From Stappia sp. (lineage in GTDB: Bacteria; Pseudomonadota; Alphaproteobacteria; Rhizobiales; Stappiaceae), in NCBI RefSeq assembly GCF_040110915.1, contig NZ_CP157793.1, positions 1,810,939 through 1,874,938 on the forward strand: DNA of 64,000 bases. Reading direction: 5' to 3'. This document shows, piece by piece, positions 29,490-38,232 of this stretch. The stretch's first letter is position 1. The number at the start of each line of letters is the position of its first letter. The position numbers and the translations under genes were made by a program. A model generated the notes under the pieces. The model saw only the letters and a program-made list of their open reading frames with translations, made no database searches and was not told where the DNA came from.

Positions 29490-30335
29490 TTATTTCTCAC
29501 TTTCCACCAGGCCCTTGACGAAGAGCCGTTGCATGAAGACGACGACGGCGACCGGCGGCAGCATGGCCATCAGCGTGGTCGCCATGATGACCGGCCACTC
29601 GGCGATGTCGTCGCCGGAGGGGAACATCTGCTTGATGCCCATGACGATGGTGTTCATGTCCGGGTCGGTCGTGATCAGGAGCGGCCAGAGATACTGGTTC
29701 CAGCCGTAGATGAAGAGGATCACGAAGAGCGCCGCGATGTTGGTGCGCGACATGGGCAGCAGGATATCGAGGAAGAAGCGCACCGGCCCCGCCCCGTCGA
29801 CGCGCGCCGCCTCCACCAGCTCATCCGGCACGGTGAGGAAGAACTGGCGAAACAGGAAGGTCGCGGTCGCCGAGGCGATCAGTGGCAGGATCAGGCCTGT
29901 GTAGGAGTTCAGCATGCCGAAACCGGCGATCACCTCGTAGGTCGGCACGATGCGCACCTCGACCGGCAGCATCAGCGTCAGGAAGATCAGCCAGAAGAAC
30001 ATCATCCGGAAGGGAAACCGGAAATAGACGATGGCATAGGCCGAGACGATCGAGATGACGATCTTTCCGATGGCGATGCCGAAGGCCATGATCGAGGAGT
30101 TGAGCAGCATCAGCCACACGGGCGCATTGATGCCCTCGGTGAGCGCGGCCGTGTAGTTCTCGATGAAATGGCCGCCGGGGATCAGCGGCATCGGCGGGCG
30201 GGCGATCTCCGGCTGGGTCACCGTGGAGGCGACGAAGGCCATGTAGATCGGGAAACAGATGAGCGCGATCCCGAAGATCAGCCCGGCGTGGGTGAGCCAC
30301 ATCCCGAGGCCGCGCTTTTCGACCATGCCGCTCAT
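29490..30335 (-). CDS. ugpE: Glycerol-3-phosphate ABC transporter permease
   Basis: A 281-residue inner-membrane permease with six predicted helices. The EAA loop that contacts the ATPase reads [20 protein letters not shown]. The length and the start of the mature membrane domain ([20 protein letters not shown]) match UgpE. Its start codon shares its last base with the ugpA stop region (30335), so the two are translationally coupled. Confidence 0.94.
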   Translation of the reverse strand: MSGMVEKRGLGMWLTHAGLIFGIALICFPIYMAFVASTVTQPEIARPPMPLIPGGHFIENYTAALTEGINAPVWLMLLNSSIMAFGIAIGKIVISIVSAYAIVYFRFPFRMMFFWLIFLTLMLPVEVRIVPTYEVIAGFGMLNSYTGLILPLIASATATFLFRQFFLTVPDELVEAARVDGAGPVRFFLDILLPMSRTNIAALFVILFIYGWNQYLWPLLITTDPDMNTIVMGIKQMFPSGDDIAEWPVIMATTLMAMLPPVAVVVFMQRLFVKGLVESEK

Positions 30336-31216
30336 CAGTAGTGCACCCTGCGTTCGATGTAGCGGAACTGGATCACCGTCAGCAGCCCCACGAGGAAGAG
30401 AAGGATCACCGACTGCGCCGCCGAGGAACCGAGATCCTGCCCCACGAAGCCGTCCGAATAGACCTTGTAGACGAGAATGGTCGTCGCCTGCTGCGGCCCG
30501 CCGGCGGTGATCGTGTGAATGACGCCGAAGGTCTCGAAGAAGGCGTAGACGATGTTGACCACCAGCAGGAAGAAGGTGGTCGGCGATAGGAGCGGAAACA
30601 CGATGGTCCAGAAGCGGCGCATGAAGCTCGCCCCGTCGATGGCCGCCGCCTCGATCACGCTCTTGGGGATCGCCTGCAGCCCGGCCAGGAAGAACAGGAA
30701 ATTGTAGCTGATCTGCCGCCAGGCCGACGCGGCGACGACGAGCCCCATCGCCTCGCCGTCGTTGAGCACGTGGTTCCAGTCATAGCCCAGCGCGCTCAGG
30801 TACCAGGCGACGAGCCCGACATTGGGGTTGAACATGAACAGCCACAGCACGCCGGCAACGGCCGGCGCCACCGCATAGGGCCACACCAGCAGCGTCTTGT
30901 AGGCCGTCGATCCCTTGATCACCCGGTCGGCCATCACCGCGAGCCACAGCGCCATGCCCATGGAGGCGGCCGTCACGAGGCTGGAAAAGATCACCGTGGT
31001 CTTGAAGGAGGCGAGATAGAAGGGATCGCTCAGCAGGAACTCGAAATTGCCCCAGCCGACGAATTGCGACTTCAACCCGAAAGGATCGGGAATATAGGCG
31101 GATTGATAGATCGCCTGACCCGCCGGCCAGAAGAAGAACACCAGGGTCACCAGGATCTGCGGCGCGAGCAGCAGATAGGGCAGCAGGCGATTGTTGAAAA
31201 CGACGCGTTTTTGCAT
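30335..31216 (-). CDS. ugpA: Glycerol-3-phosphate ABC transporter permease
   Basis: A 293-residue permease with six predicted helices, beginning [20 protein letters not shown] as UgpA does. The EAA loop is [21 protein letters not shown]. It forms a heterodimer with UgpE. It starts 128 bases downstream of the ugpB stop, and a strong hairpin in that gap may lower expression of the membrane genes relative to the binding protein. Confidence 0.94.
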   Translation of the reverse strand: MQKRVVFNNRLLPYLLLAPQILVTLVFFFWPAGQAIYQSAYIPDPFGLKSQFVGWGNFEFLLSDPFYLASFKTTVIFSSLVTAASMGMALWLAVMADRVIKGSTAYKTLLVWPYAVAPAVAGVLWLFMFNPNVGLVAWYLSALGYDWNHVLNDGEAMGLVVAASAWRQISYNFLFFLAGLQAIPKSVIEAAAIDGASFMRRFWTIVFPLLSPTTFFLLVVNIVYAFFETFGVIHTITAGGPQQATTILVYKVYSDGFVGQDLGSSAAQSVILLFLVGLLTVIQFRYIERRVHY

Positions 31217-31309
31217 GTCGCGGAAGGCCGGGGTCGAAGGAAACGGAAGGCCTCACGCAGACGAACGGCCCGGACAGGGAGTTCCGGACCGCGCGTCCGC
31301 GCGGGGCCT

Positions 31310-31333
31310 GCGGACGGGGCTGGCCCCGTCCGC
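31310..31333 (-). other. Intercistronic hairpin between ugpB and ugpA
   Basis: GCGGACGGGGC (31310-31320) and GCCCCGTCCGC (31323-31333) are perfect inverted copies separated by two bases. The structure begins 12 bases after the ugpB stop and is not followed by a T-run on the minus strand. It could protect the 3' end of a ugpB-only message or cause partial termination, as is known for binding-protein genes of many ABC operons. That role is inference. Confidence 0.55.
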
Positions 31334-31344
31334 GCTTGCCGCGA

Positions 31345-32664
31345 TCAGCGGTTGGCCTGCTCGAAGCGGCGCAGCAGCTGGTCGCCACGCGCCTTGGCGC
31401 TGTCGAGCGCGTCCTGGGCCGACTTGTCGCCCGCCCAGACGCCTTCCAGTTCCTCGTCGATGATGCCGCGGATCTGGTCGAAGCTGCCCAGACGCAGGCC
31501 CTTGGAGTTGGCCGTCGGCGCCTTGCCGGTCATCTGGAGGATGGCGATGTCGGTGCCGGGGTTCTCGTCGTAGAAGCCCGAGGCCTTGGTCTGCTCGTAG
31601 GCGGCCATGGTGATCGGCAGATAGCCGGTGTCCTGGTGCCACTTGGCCTGGATGTCGGAGGACGACAGGAAGTTCAGGAATTCCGCCACGCCGGCATATT
31701 CCTCGTCCTCATGACCGGTCATGACCCACAGCGAGGCGCCGCCGATGATGGTGTTCTGCGGCGCGCCCTCGACCGATGCCCAATAGGGAAGCGGACGGAT
31801 CTGGAAGTCGAACTCGGCTTCCGCCTTCACGCCGGCGTAGCCGGCGGAGGATTCGGTGAACAGCGCGCATTCGCCGGAGCGGAACCGCGCCCCGCCCTCG
31901 TTGCGACGGCCGGAGTAGATGAACTTGCCGTCCTGCGCCCACTCGCCCATGGCCGAGATATGCGCGACCTGCACCGGACCGTTCAGCGACAGCTCGGTGT
32001 TCACGCCGCCGAAGCCGTTCTCCTGCGTGGCGAAGGGCACATTGTGGTAGGCGGAGAGGTTCTCCAGATGCACCCAGCTCTGCCAGGCGGTGGTCAGCGG
32101 ACAGGTGGAGCCGGCCTCCTTGAGCGCCGTCAGCGCCTCGCCGACCTGCTCCCAGGTGGACAGGTCCATGTCCGGGTCGAGGCCGGCCCCTTCCAGCGCG
32201 TCGCGGTTCACGTAGAGAACCGGCGTGGAGGAATTGTAGGGCAGCGACAGCATCTCGCCCTCGGTCGTGGTGTAATAGCCCGCGACCGCCGCCAGATAGG
32301 CGCTGGGATCGAACGGCTTACCCGTCTCTTCCATCAGCTGGTAGACCGGCTTGATCGCGCCTTCGGCGGCCATCATCGTCGCGGTGCCGACCTCGAAGAC
32401 CTGAAGGATGTGCGGCTGCTCGCCGGCGCGGAAGGCGGCGATGCCGGCGTTCAGCGTCTCGGAGTAGTTGCCCTTGTGCGAGGCCACGACCACGTACTGG
32501 TCCTGCGAGGCGTTGAACTTCTCCACCTGCTCGTTGAGCAACTCGCCCAGACGGCCGGTGAAGGCATGCCACCACTGGATCTCGGTGGCGGCGAAGGAAA
32601 CCGAGGCGCTGCCGGCCAGCATGGTGGCGGCGAGAACGCCCGTGAGTGTCTTGCGATAGGACAT
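31345..32664 (-). CDS. ugpB: Glycerol-3-phosphate-binding periplasmic protein
   Basis: A 439-residue extracellular solute-binding protein (family 1). The Sec signal peptide ends at about VSFA-A26. The mature protein opens with TEIQWWHAFTGRLGELL, and the EGEMLSLPYNSSTPVLYVNRD and AWQSWVHLENLSAYHNVPFA stretches are close to UgpB, whose equivalent Trp/Tyr/Ser residues line the glycerol-3-phosphate pocket. It is the first gene of the operon and is preceded by a run of PhoB-box-like half-sites. Glycerophosphodiester binding is also possible. Confidence 0.94.
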   Translation of the reverse strand: MSYRKTLTGVLAATMLAGSASVSFAATEIQWWHAFTGRLGELLNEQVEKFNASQDQYVVVASHKGNYSETLNAGIAAFRAGEQPHILQVFEVGTATMMAAEGAIKPVYQLMEETGKPFDPSAYLAAVAGYYTTTEGEMLSLPYNSSTPVLYVNRDALEGAGLDPDMDLSTWEQVGEALTALKEAGSTCPLTTAWQSWVHLENLSAYHNVPFATQENGFGGVNTELSLNGPVQVAHISAMGEWAQDGKFIYSGRRNEGGARFRSGECALFTESSAGYAGVKAEAEFDFQIRPLPYWASVEGAPQNTIIGGASLWVMTGHEDEEYAGVAEFLNFLSSSDIQAKWHQDTGYLPITMAAYEQTKASGFYDENPGTDIAILQMTGKAPTANSKGLRLGSFDQIRGIIDEELEGVWAGDKSAQDALDSAKARGDQLLRRFEQANR

Positions 32665-32779
32665 CGTCTGCTTGCTCCCTAGGTCGAACGCAGGCTCGAC
32701 ATGCGGTTGAGATCCGTGTGCACGCGGCCCGGAGAGGACCGCAGCTTACGCGTTACCCCGCATTTCGTAATTTTTTCAT

Positions 32780-32819
32780 ATGAACGATCTGTGTCGCTCA
32801 CATGAACATTAAGCGACAC
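32780..32819 (-). promoter_or_regulatory. Candidate Pho boxes upstream of ugpB
   Basis: Read on the minus strand, four 7-mers occur at exactly 11-base steps: GTGTCGC (32819-32813), TGTTCAT (32808-32802), GCGACAC (32797-32791) and CGTTCAT (32786-32780), each separated by four bases. The known PhoB half-site is CTGTCAT with 11-bp periodicity. The four match it at 4, 4, 3 and 5 of 7 positions. The array ends 115 bases before the ugpB start. The first and third 7-mers are also reverse complements, giving an 8-bp inverted repeat. Confidence 0.55.
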
Positions 32820-32986
32820 TTCGGTGACGATCGCAACCCCTTGCGCGGCGTGCCCGTGTCCCCGTCCGGGCGCGGCGTTCCAAGGCCGCGCGAAAAGGCG
32901 CAAGGCGTGCGCCTGCCGCCCCCGGCAATGGGGGGCTTCGCCTCTTCGGCAGCGGGAACCCTCGCGGGCAGACACCGGGCCCACAA

Positions 32987-33006
32987 CCGTCACAATTCTA
33001 TGACGG
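32987..33006. promoter_or_regulatory. 20-bp dyad upstream of phoX
   Basis: CCGTCA (32987-32992) and TGACGG (33001-33006) are exact inverted copies with an 8-base centre. Read as direct 11-bp-spaced half-sites, CCGTCAC and CTATGAC match the PhoB 7-mer at 5 and 4 of 7 positions. It lies 162 bases before the phoX start. It may be a PhoB site or another operator. Confidence 0.35.
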
Positions 33007-33167
33007 AACCCCTGTATGATCATGTATTCGGCTACTGAAATGCCGATTAAGTTCATGATTTTTCAGAATATTTTTTGAGAAAATCGCCATCGCGGATATT
33101 GAATGCGTCCCCCGCGCCCCCAAATCAAAACACGCCCGTTAAGGGGCGTTCGAGGGAGACTTCCGCC

Positions 33168-35180
33168 ATGGACAAGATTTTCAAGGATGATGGGTTCGGC
33201 AACAAGGCCGAGGCGTTCGAGGAAGCCGACAACAAGGTCCTGAGCCCGAAAGAGGCCGATACCTTCGGCGATATTGTCAATCGCCGCTACGGCCGCCGCG
33301 ACGTCCTGCGCGGCGCGCTCGGCGTGACCGCGGTCACCGCGCTGTTTGGCACCACGGCGCTCACCGCCGCGACCCAGGCGCGCGCGGCCATGCCGTCGTT
33401 TTCCTTCACCGAGCTGGAAAGCGGCAACGACGAGACCCACCACATCGCCGAGGGCTACAATGCCGACGTGCTGATCCGCTGGGGCGACCCGATCTTCGCC
33501 GATGTGGCCGACTTCGACCCGCGGAACCAGAGCGCCGAGGACCAGCTCAAGCGCTTCGGCTACAACAACGACTATGTCGGCTTCGTGCCGCTCGCCGAGG
33601 ACGGCTCGCGCGGCCTGCTCTGCGTGAACCACGAGTACACCAACGAGGAAGTCATGTTCCCCGGCATCGGCCGGCAGGACAACAAGGGCTTCGCCGACAT
33701 GACCAGGGCGCTCGTCGACATCGAGATGGCCGCCCACGGCGGTTCGATCTTCGAGATCGCGCGCGGCGCCGACGGCAAGTGGGCCGTGGTTCGCGACAGC
33801 CGGTACAACCGCCGCATCAGCGCGCTCGACACCGAGATGACCTTCTCCGGCCCCGCCGCCGGCCACGACCGGCTGAAGACCTCGGCCGATCCGGACGGCA
33901 TGACGGTGATCGGCACCATCAACAATTGCGCCGGCGGCATCACGCCCTGGGGCACCTATCTGATGGCCGAGGAGAACTTCCACGGCTACTTCTGGACCGA
34001 CAAGCTGGATGCCGACGGCAACCCGGTCCTCGAGGGGGCGGATGCGGCGAGCCTCAAGCGCTATGGCGCGCCGGGCCGCTGGTACAATTGGGGCCAGCAC
34101 CACGACCGCTTCAACCTCGACACGGAGCCGAACGAGGTGAACCGCTTCGGCTGGATCGTCGAGGTCGATCCGATGGATCCGGCCTCCACGCCTGTCAAGC
34201 ATACCGCGCTCGGGCGCTTCCGCCACGAGGGCGCGGAATCGATCGTCAATTCCGACGGACGCGTGGTGCTCTACTCCGGCGACGACGCCCGCTTCGACTA
34301 TGTCTACAAGTTCGTCTCCGCCGGCACCGTCTCCGACGACCGCGCGGCGAACATGAAGCTCCTGTCGGAGGGCACGCTCTACGTCGGCAAGTTCCACGAG
34401 GACGGCCGGCTCGAGTGGCTGCCGCTGGTGCATGGCGAGGGTCCGCTGACGGCGGAAAACGGCTTCGCCAGCCAGGCCGACGTGCTGATCGACACGCGCC
34501 TCGCCGCCGACGCGCTCGGCGCGACGCCGATGGACCGGCCCGAGGACGTCCAGCCGGGTCCCGACGGCAAGGTCTACATGATGCTGACCAACAACACCCG
34601 CCGCAAGCCGGGCCAGGAGGACGCCGCCAATCCGCGCGCCGACAATGCCTTCGGTCACATCGTGGAAATGATCGCGCCGGACGGCGACCATGGCGCCACC
34701 ACCTTCGCCTGGAACATCCTGGTGAAATGCGGCGATCCGGCGGTCGCGGACGTGGGCGCCCAGTGGGGTCCGGAAACCTCCGAGCACGGCTGGTTCGCCT
34801 CCCCCGACAATTGCGCGATCGACGCCGACGGCCGGCTGTGGGTCTCCACCGACCAGGGCTCGAACTGGGCGAAGACCGGCAAGTCGGACGGCCTCTACGC
34901 GGTCGAGACCGAAGGCGAGCTGCGCGGCTCGTCCAAGCTCTTCTTCCGCTGCCCTGTCGGCGGCGAGCTCTGCGGCCCGTATTTCACCCAGGACCAGACG
35001 ACGCTGTTCCTGGCGGTCCAGCATCCGGGCACGGACGGGACGAAGAACTTCAAGGGCTTCGAGCGCGAGTCCACCTTCGAGGATCCGGCGACCCGCTGGC
35101 CGGACTTCACCGACGGCATGCCGCCGCGCCCCTCCGTGGTCGTGGTGACGCGCACCGACGGCGGCAAGATCGGCGTCTGA
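33168..35180 (+). CDS. phoX: PhoX-type alkaline phosphatase, Tat-exported
   Basis: A 670-residue protein of the PhoX (DUF839) family: calcium- and iron-dependent periplasmic phosphomonoesterases that release phosphate from organic esters. The Tat signal is unusually deep: the twin arginines are Arg43-Arg44 in YGRRDVLRG, followed by a hydrophobic stretch and cleavage at about ARA-A74. Family stretches include GLLCVNHEYTNEEVMFPG, NNCAGGITPWGTYLMAEENFHGYF, the EVDPMDP block and DNCAIDADGRLWVSTDQG. The ATG at 33168 has GAGGGAG upstream; longer in-frame starts exist but would extend an already long leader. It is divergent from ugpBAEC and ends at a strong terminator. Confidence 0.92.
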   Translation: MDKIFKDDGFGNKAEAFEEADNKVLSPKEADTFGDIVNRRYGRRDVLRGALGVTAVTALFGTTALTAATQARAAMPSFSFTELESGNDETHHIAEGYNADVLIRWGDPIFADVADFDPRNQSAEDQLKRFGYNNDYVGFVPLAEDGSRGLLCVNHEYTNEEVMFPGIGRQDNKGFADMTRALVDIEMAAHGGSIFEIARGADGKWAVVRDSRYNRRISALDTEMTFSGPAAGHDRLKTSADPDGMTVIGTINNCAGGITPWGTYLMAEENFHGYFWTDKLDADGNPVLEGADAASLKRYGAPGRWYNWGQHHDRFNLDTEPNEVNRFGWIVEVDPMDPASTPVKHTALGRFRHEGAESIVNSDGRVVLYSGDDARFDYVYKFVSAGTVSDDRAANMKLLSEGTLYVGKFHEDGRLEWLPLVHGEGPLTAENGFASQADVLIDTRLAADALGATPMDRPEDVQPGPDGKVYMMLTNNTRRKPGQEDAANPRADNAFGHIVEMIAPDGDHGATTFAWNILVKCGDPAVADVGAQWGPETSEHGWFASPDNCAIDADGRLWVSTDQGSNWAKTGKSDGLYAVETEGELRGSSKLFFRCPVGGELCGPYFTQDQTTLFLAVQHPGTDGTKNFKGFERESTFEDPATRWPDFTDGMPPRPSVVVVTRTDGGKIGV

Positions 35181-35209
35181 CGCCGGCGAAAGACCCCCGC
35201 GAAATCACG

Positions 35210-35238
35210 CCCCCGCCGCTTCGCCGGCGGGGGTTTTT
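35210..35238 (+). terminator. Rho-independent terminator of phoX
   Basis: CCCCCGCCG (35210-35218) pairs with CGGCGGGGG (35225-35233) across a 6-base loop and is followed directly by TTTTT. It starts 30 bases after the phoX stop. Confidence 0.9.
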
Positions 35239-35279
35239 CATTTGCCGGCACATTTCCCCAGTGGTGTCAGCGTCAAGTC

Positions 35280-35308
35280 GATTCACGGATTATCCCGAGG
35301 ATTCACGG
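35280..35308. promoter_or_regulatory. GANTC direct repeats around a DnaA-box-like 9-mer
   Basis: GATTCACGG occurs at 35280-35288 and 35300-35308, 20 bases apart; each copy contains GANTC. Between them TTATCCCGA (35290-35298) matches the DnaA box TTATCCACA at 7 of 9 positions. The element lies 80-108 bases before dnaB. A cell-cycle role is plausible but inferred. Confidence 0.4.
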
Positions 35309-35387
35309 CCGCGAAATCGCCTCTCCCTTTCCCTTGTATGTTGCGCCCCGCTTCCGCTAACACAGGGGGCTCACGAGGGGACGGGAT

Positions 35388-36872
35388 ATGAAGGGAACGG
35401 CAGCGGCGAACGATCAGACGGCCGCGACGATGCGCGTCGCGCCGCACAACGCGGAGGCCGAACGGCAGCTGCTCGGCGCGATCATCGTCAACAACGAGAC
35501 CTATTACCGGGTCTCGGATTTCCTCGAGGCCGCGCATTTCTTCATCGAGCCGCACCGCGAGATCTACGAGAAGGCCGGCCAGTTGATCCGCGCGGGCAAG
35601 GTCGCCTCGCCGATCACGCTCAAGACCTTCTTCGCGCAAGACGCACGCATCGCCGACATGTCGGCCGCGCAGTACATCCTGCGCCTTGCCGCCGACGCCG
35701 CCTCCATTATCAACGCCGAGGACTACGGCCACGCGATCTATGACCTCGCCATCCGGCGGAACCTCATCCGCATCGGCGAGGACATGGTCAACATCGCCTA
35801 TGACGCGCCGATCGACATGCCGCCGGCGACCCAGATCGACGACGCCGAGCGGCGTCTCTTCGAACTGGCGGAAAAGGGCCGCACGGACACCGGCTTCCTG
35901 AGTTTCGGCGACGCGCTCTCGGCAACCATCGAGATGGCGGCGGCCGCCTATCAGCGCGAGGGCGCGCTGTCGGGCATCGCCTCGGGCCTGCGCGATCTCG
36001 ACGCGCTGATGGGCGGGCTGCAGCACTCCGACCTGATCGTGCTCGCCGGCCGGCCGGCCATGGGCAAGACCTCGCTCGCCACCAACATCGCCTATAATGT
36101 CGCCGAGGCCTATCGCGCCGAGGAACAGCCCGACGGCACGATGAAGACCGTCAACGGCGGTGTCGTCGGCTTCTTCTCGCTGGAAATGTCGGCCGAGCAG
36201 CTCGCCACGCGTATCATCTCCGAGCAGACGGAAATCTCGTCGTCCAAGATCCGGCGCGGCGACATTTCCGAACACGATTTCGAGAAACTCGCGGCCGCGG
36301 CCCAGACCATGCAGAGCGTGCCGCTGCATGTCGACCAGACCGGCGGCATCTCCATCGCCCAGCTCGTCGCCCGCGCCCGTCGGCTGAAGCGCCAGCGCGG
36401 GCTCGACCTGCTGATCGTCGACTACATCCAGCTGCTCTCCGGCTCGTCCAAGAACCAGGGCAACCGCGTGCAGGAAATCACCGAGATCACCACCGGCCTG
36501 AAGGCGCTCGCCAAGGAGCTCAACGTTCCCATCATCGCGCTGTCGCAGCTCTCGCGTCAGGTGGAATCGCGCGACGACAAGCGCCCCATTCTCTCCGACC
36601 TGCGTGAATCGGGCTCCATCGAGCAGGACGCCGACGTGGTGCTCTTCGTCTATCGCGAGGAATATTATCTCGGCAAGACGATGCCGGAGGAAGGCTCCGA
36701 GGACTACGTGAAGTGGGAGGAGAAGCTGGAGCGGGCCAGGAACCGCGCCGAGGTGATCATCGCCAAGCAGCGTCACGGCCCCACCGGCACCGCTCACCTG
36801 CACTTCCAGGGCGAGTTCACCCGCTTCTCCGATCTGGCCGATCCGGATCGCTTCCCCGACCCGCACGGCTGA
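35388..36872 (+). CDS. dnaB: Replicative DNA helicase
   Basis: A 494-residue hexameric helicase that unwinds DNA ahead of the replication fork. The N-terminal primase-interaction domain covers about 18-170 (VAPHNAEAERQLLGAIIVNNE...). The RecA-like domain has Walker A in AGRPAMGKTS, Walker B in LLIVDYIQLLSG, and the QLSRQVESRDDKRPILSDLR stretch that binds DNA in loop II. Length matches the family and there is no intein. The ATG at 35388 follows a GAGGGGACGGG ribosome site. It opens the conserved dnaB-alr-radA-cvpA-purF block. Confidence 0.97.
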   Translation: MKGTAAANDQTAATMRVAPHNAEAERQLLGAIIVNNETYYRVSDFLEAAHFFIEPHREIYEKAGQLIRAGKVASPITLKTFFAQDARIADMSAAQYILRLAADAASIINAEDYGHAIYDLAIRRNLIRIGEDMVNIAYDAPIDMPPATQIDDAERRLFELAEKGRTDTGFLSFGDALSATIEMAAAAYQREGALSGIASGLRDLDALMGGLQHSDLIVLAGRPAMGKTSLATNIAYNVAEAYRAEEQPDGTMKTVNGGVVGFFSLEMSAEQLATRIISEQTEISSSKIRRGDISEHDFEKLAAAAQTMQSVPLHVDQTGGISIAQLVARARRLKRQRGLDLLIVDYIQLLSGSSKNQGNRVQEITEITTGLKALAKELNVPIIALSQLSRQVESRDDKRPILSDLRESGSIEQDADVVLFVYREEYYLGKTMPEEGSEDYVKWEEKLERARNRAEVIIAKQRHGPTGTAHLHFQGEFTRFSDLADPDRFPDPHG

Positions 36873-36987
36873 CAGGCCCGCCCGAACGGGGGTGCGCCTT
36901 GACCCTGCCGCATGCGGACGCCCAAATGCGGCCATGCGAATCGAAGCAGGCTCTATCCTGATGAAGGTCCGCGTTCCATGAGGACCA

Positions 36988-37033
36988 CGCCCGGTTCCAG
37001 ACGGGCATGTTTTCCGCGCCCGGTTCCAGACGG
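36988..37033. repeat. 17-bp direct repeat, two copies
   Basis: CGCCCGGTTCCAGACGG occurs at 36988-37004 and again at 37017-37033, a 29-base period, in the 172-base gap between dnaB and alr. The second copy ends 11 bases before the alr start, so it may lie in the alr leader. Nothing similar was noticed elsewhere in the window. Confidence 0.6.
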
Positions 37034-37044
37034 ACGATGCAAAC

Positions 37045-38232
37045 GTGACTGACGGCACCTCCCGCACTGCCCCGCCCGCGCCCGGCCGAGACGTCTGCGA
37101 CGAGGCGCAGCCGGGCGACGGCGGGCGCATCACCATCGACCTTGGCGCGCTGGCGGCCAACTGGCGCGCCCTGCGCGACCGGCTGAGCGCGAACGCCGAG
37201 TGCGGCGCCGCCGTCAAGGCAGAATGCTACGGCCTTGGCTCCGAGCGTGGCCTCGAAACCCTGTGGGCGGCCGGCTGCCGCACCTTCTTCGTCGCCACGC
37301 CCCAGGAAGGCGCCGGCACGCGCCGGATCCTGCCCGAGGCGACGATCTACATTCTCAACGGCCTCTATCCGGGGGCGGCCGGCTACTACGCGACGCACGG
37401 CCTGCGCCCGGTGCTCGGGTCGATGGAGGAGGTCGACGAGTGGCGCGCCTTCGCCGGCACCCGACCGGCACCGGCCGCGCTGCATGTCGACACCGGCATC
37501 AGCCGGTTGGGCGTGTCGTTGGAGGAGGCCCGCTCCCTCGCCAAGGTCGAGGACTTCGCGCCCGACATGATCCTGTCGCATCTGGCCTGCGCCGACAGTC
37601 CCGACCATCCGATGAACGCGCGCCAGCGCGACCGCTTCCGGGACGCCATGGCACTGTTCCCGGGCGCCAGGGGCTCGCTCACCAATTCCGCCGGGATCTT
37701 CCTCGGGCCCGACTTTCACTTCGACGTGGCCCGGCCCGGCATCTCGCTCTATGGCGCGCAGGCCTCCGCCCTGCCCGAAAGCCGGCTTTCGCCCGTCGTC
37801 ACCCTGGAAAGCCGCATCCTGCAGATTCACCATCTCAAGCGCGGCGAGACCATCGGCTACGGCGGCACCTTCACCGCCCCCGCCGACATGACGGTGGCCA
37901 TGGTGGCGGCCGGCTATGCCGACGGCTACCTGCGGGCGAGCGGATCGAGCGACGAGAAGCGCGGCGCGGATGCCTGGCTCGCCGGCTACCGGCTGCCGAT
38001 CCTCGGGCGCATTTCCATGGACATGGCCGCCTTTGACGTGAGCGCCGTTCCCCCCGACGTCGCCCGGCGCGGCGCCTTCGTGGAACTCTTCGGCCCCAAC
38101 ATTCCCGTCGACGAGGTGGCCACGGCCGCCGGCACCATCGGCTACGAGTTGCTGACCGGCCTCGGGCGGCGCTTCGCGCGCCGCTACCTGCCGGCGGACC
38201 ATGAGGCGGACCCGACGGGGGAAACGGGCTGA
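37045..38232 (+). CDS. alr: Alanine racemase
   Basis: A 395-residue fold-type III PLP enzyme that supplies D-alanine for peptidoglycan. The PLP lysine is in AAVKAECYGLG, a variant of the usual VKANAYGHG. The second catalytic residue, Tyr, is in VAAGYADGYLR, and the GRISMDM motif follows. It begins with GTG at 37045, which places about 25 non-conserved residues before ITIDLGALAANWRALR. Its stop overlaps the radA start by one base, so translation is coupled. Confidence 0.92.
   Translation: MTDGTSRTAPPAPGRDVCDEAQPGDGGRITIDLGALAANWRALRDRLSANAECGAAVKAECYGLGSERGLETLWAAGCRTFFVATPQEGAGTRRILPEATIYILNGLYPGAAGYYATHGLRPVLGSMEEVDEWRAFAGTRPAPAALHVDTGISRLGVSLEEARSLAKVEDFAPDMILSHLACADSPDHPMNARQRDRFRDAMALFPGARGSLTNSAGIFLGPDFHFDVARPGISLYGAQASALPESRLSPVVTLESRILQIHHLKRGETIGYGGTFTAPADMTVAMVAAGYADGYLRASGSSDEKRGADAWLAGYRLPILGRISMDMAAFDVSAVPPDVARRGAFVELFGPNIPVDEVATAAGTIGYELLTGLGRRFARRYLPADHEADPTGETG

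Larger units (their letters stand above)
32665..33167. promoter_or_regulatory. 503-base divergent regulatory region, ugpB/phoX
   Basis: No gene is supported here. The ugpB-proximal part holds PhoB-box-like half-sites (32780-32819). The middle has two compact hairpins: AGGCGCA/TGCGCCT (32896-32902 with 32908-32914), and GCCCCC/GGGGGC (32918-32923 with 32931-32936). The phoX-proximal part is AT-rich and has a 20-bp dyad (32987-33006). ACGCCC/GGGCGT (33132-33137 with 33144-33149) could form a small hairpin in the phoX leader just upstream of its ribosome site. A small RNA is possible but unproven. Confidence 0.5.

Noticed and set aside
32802..33038. 78-codon frame in the ugpB-phoX spacer
   Set aside because: No ribosome site, arginine/proline-rich translation, and it overlaps the Pho-box array and hairpins.
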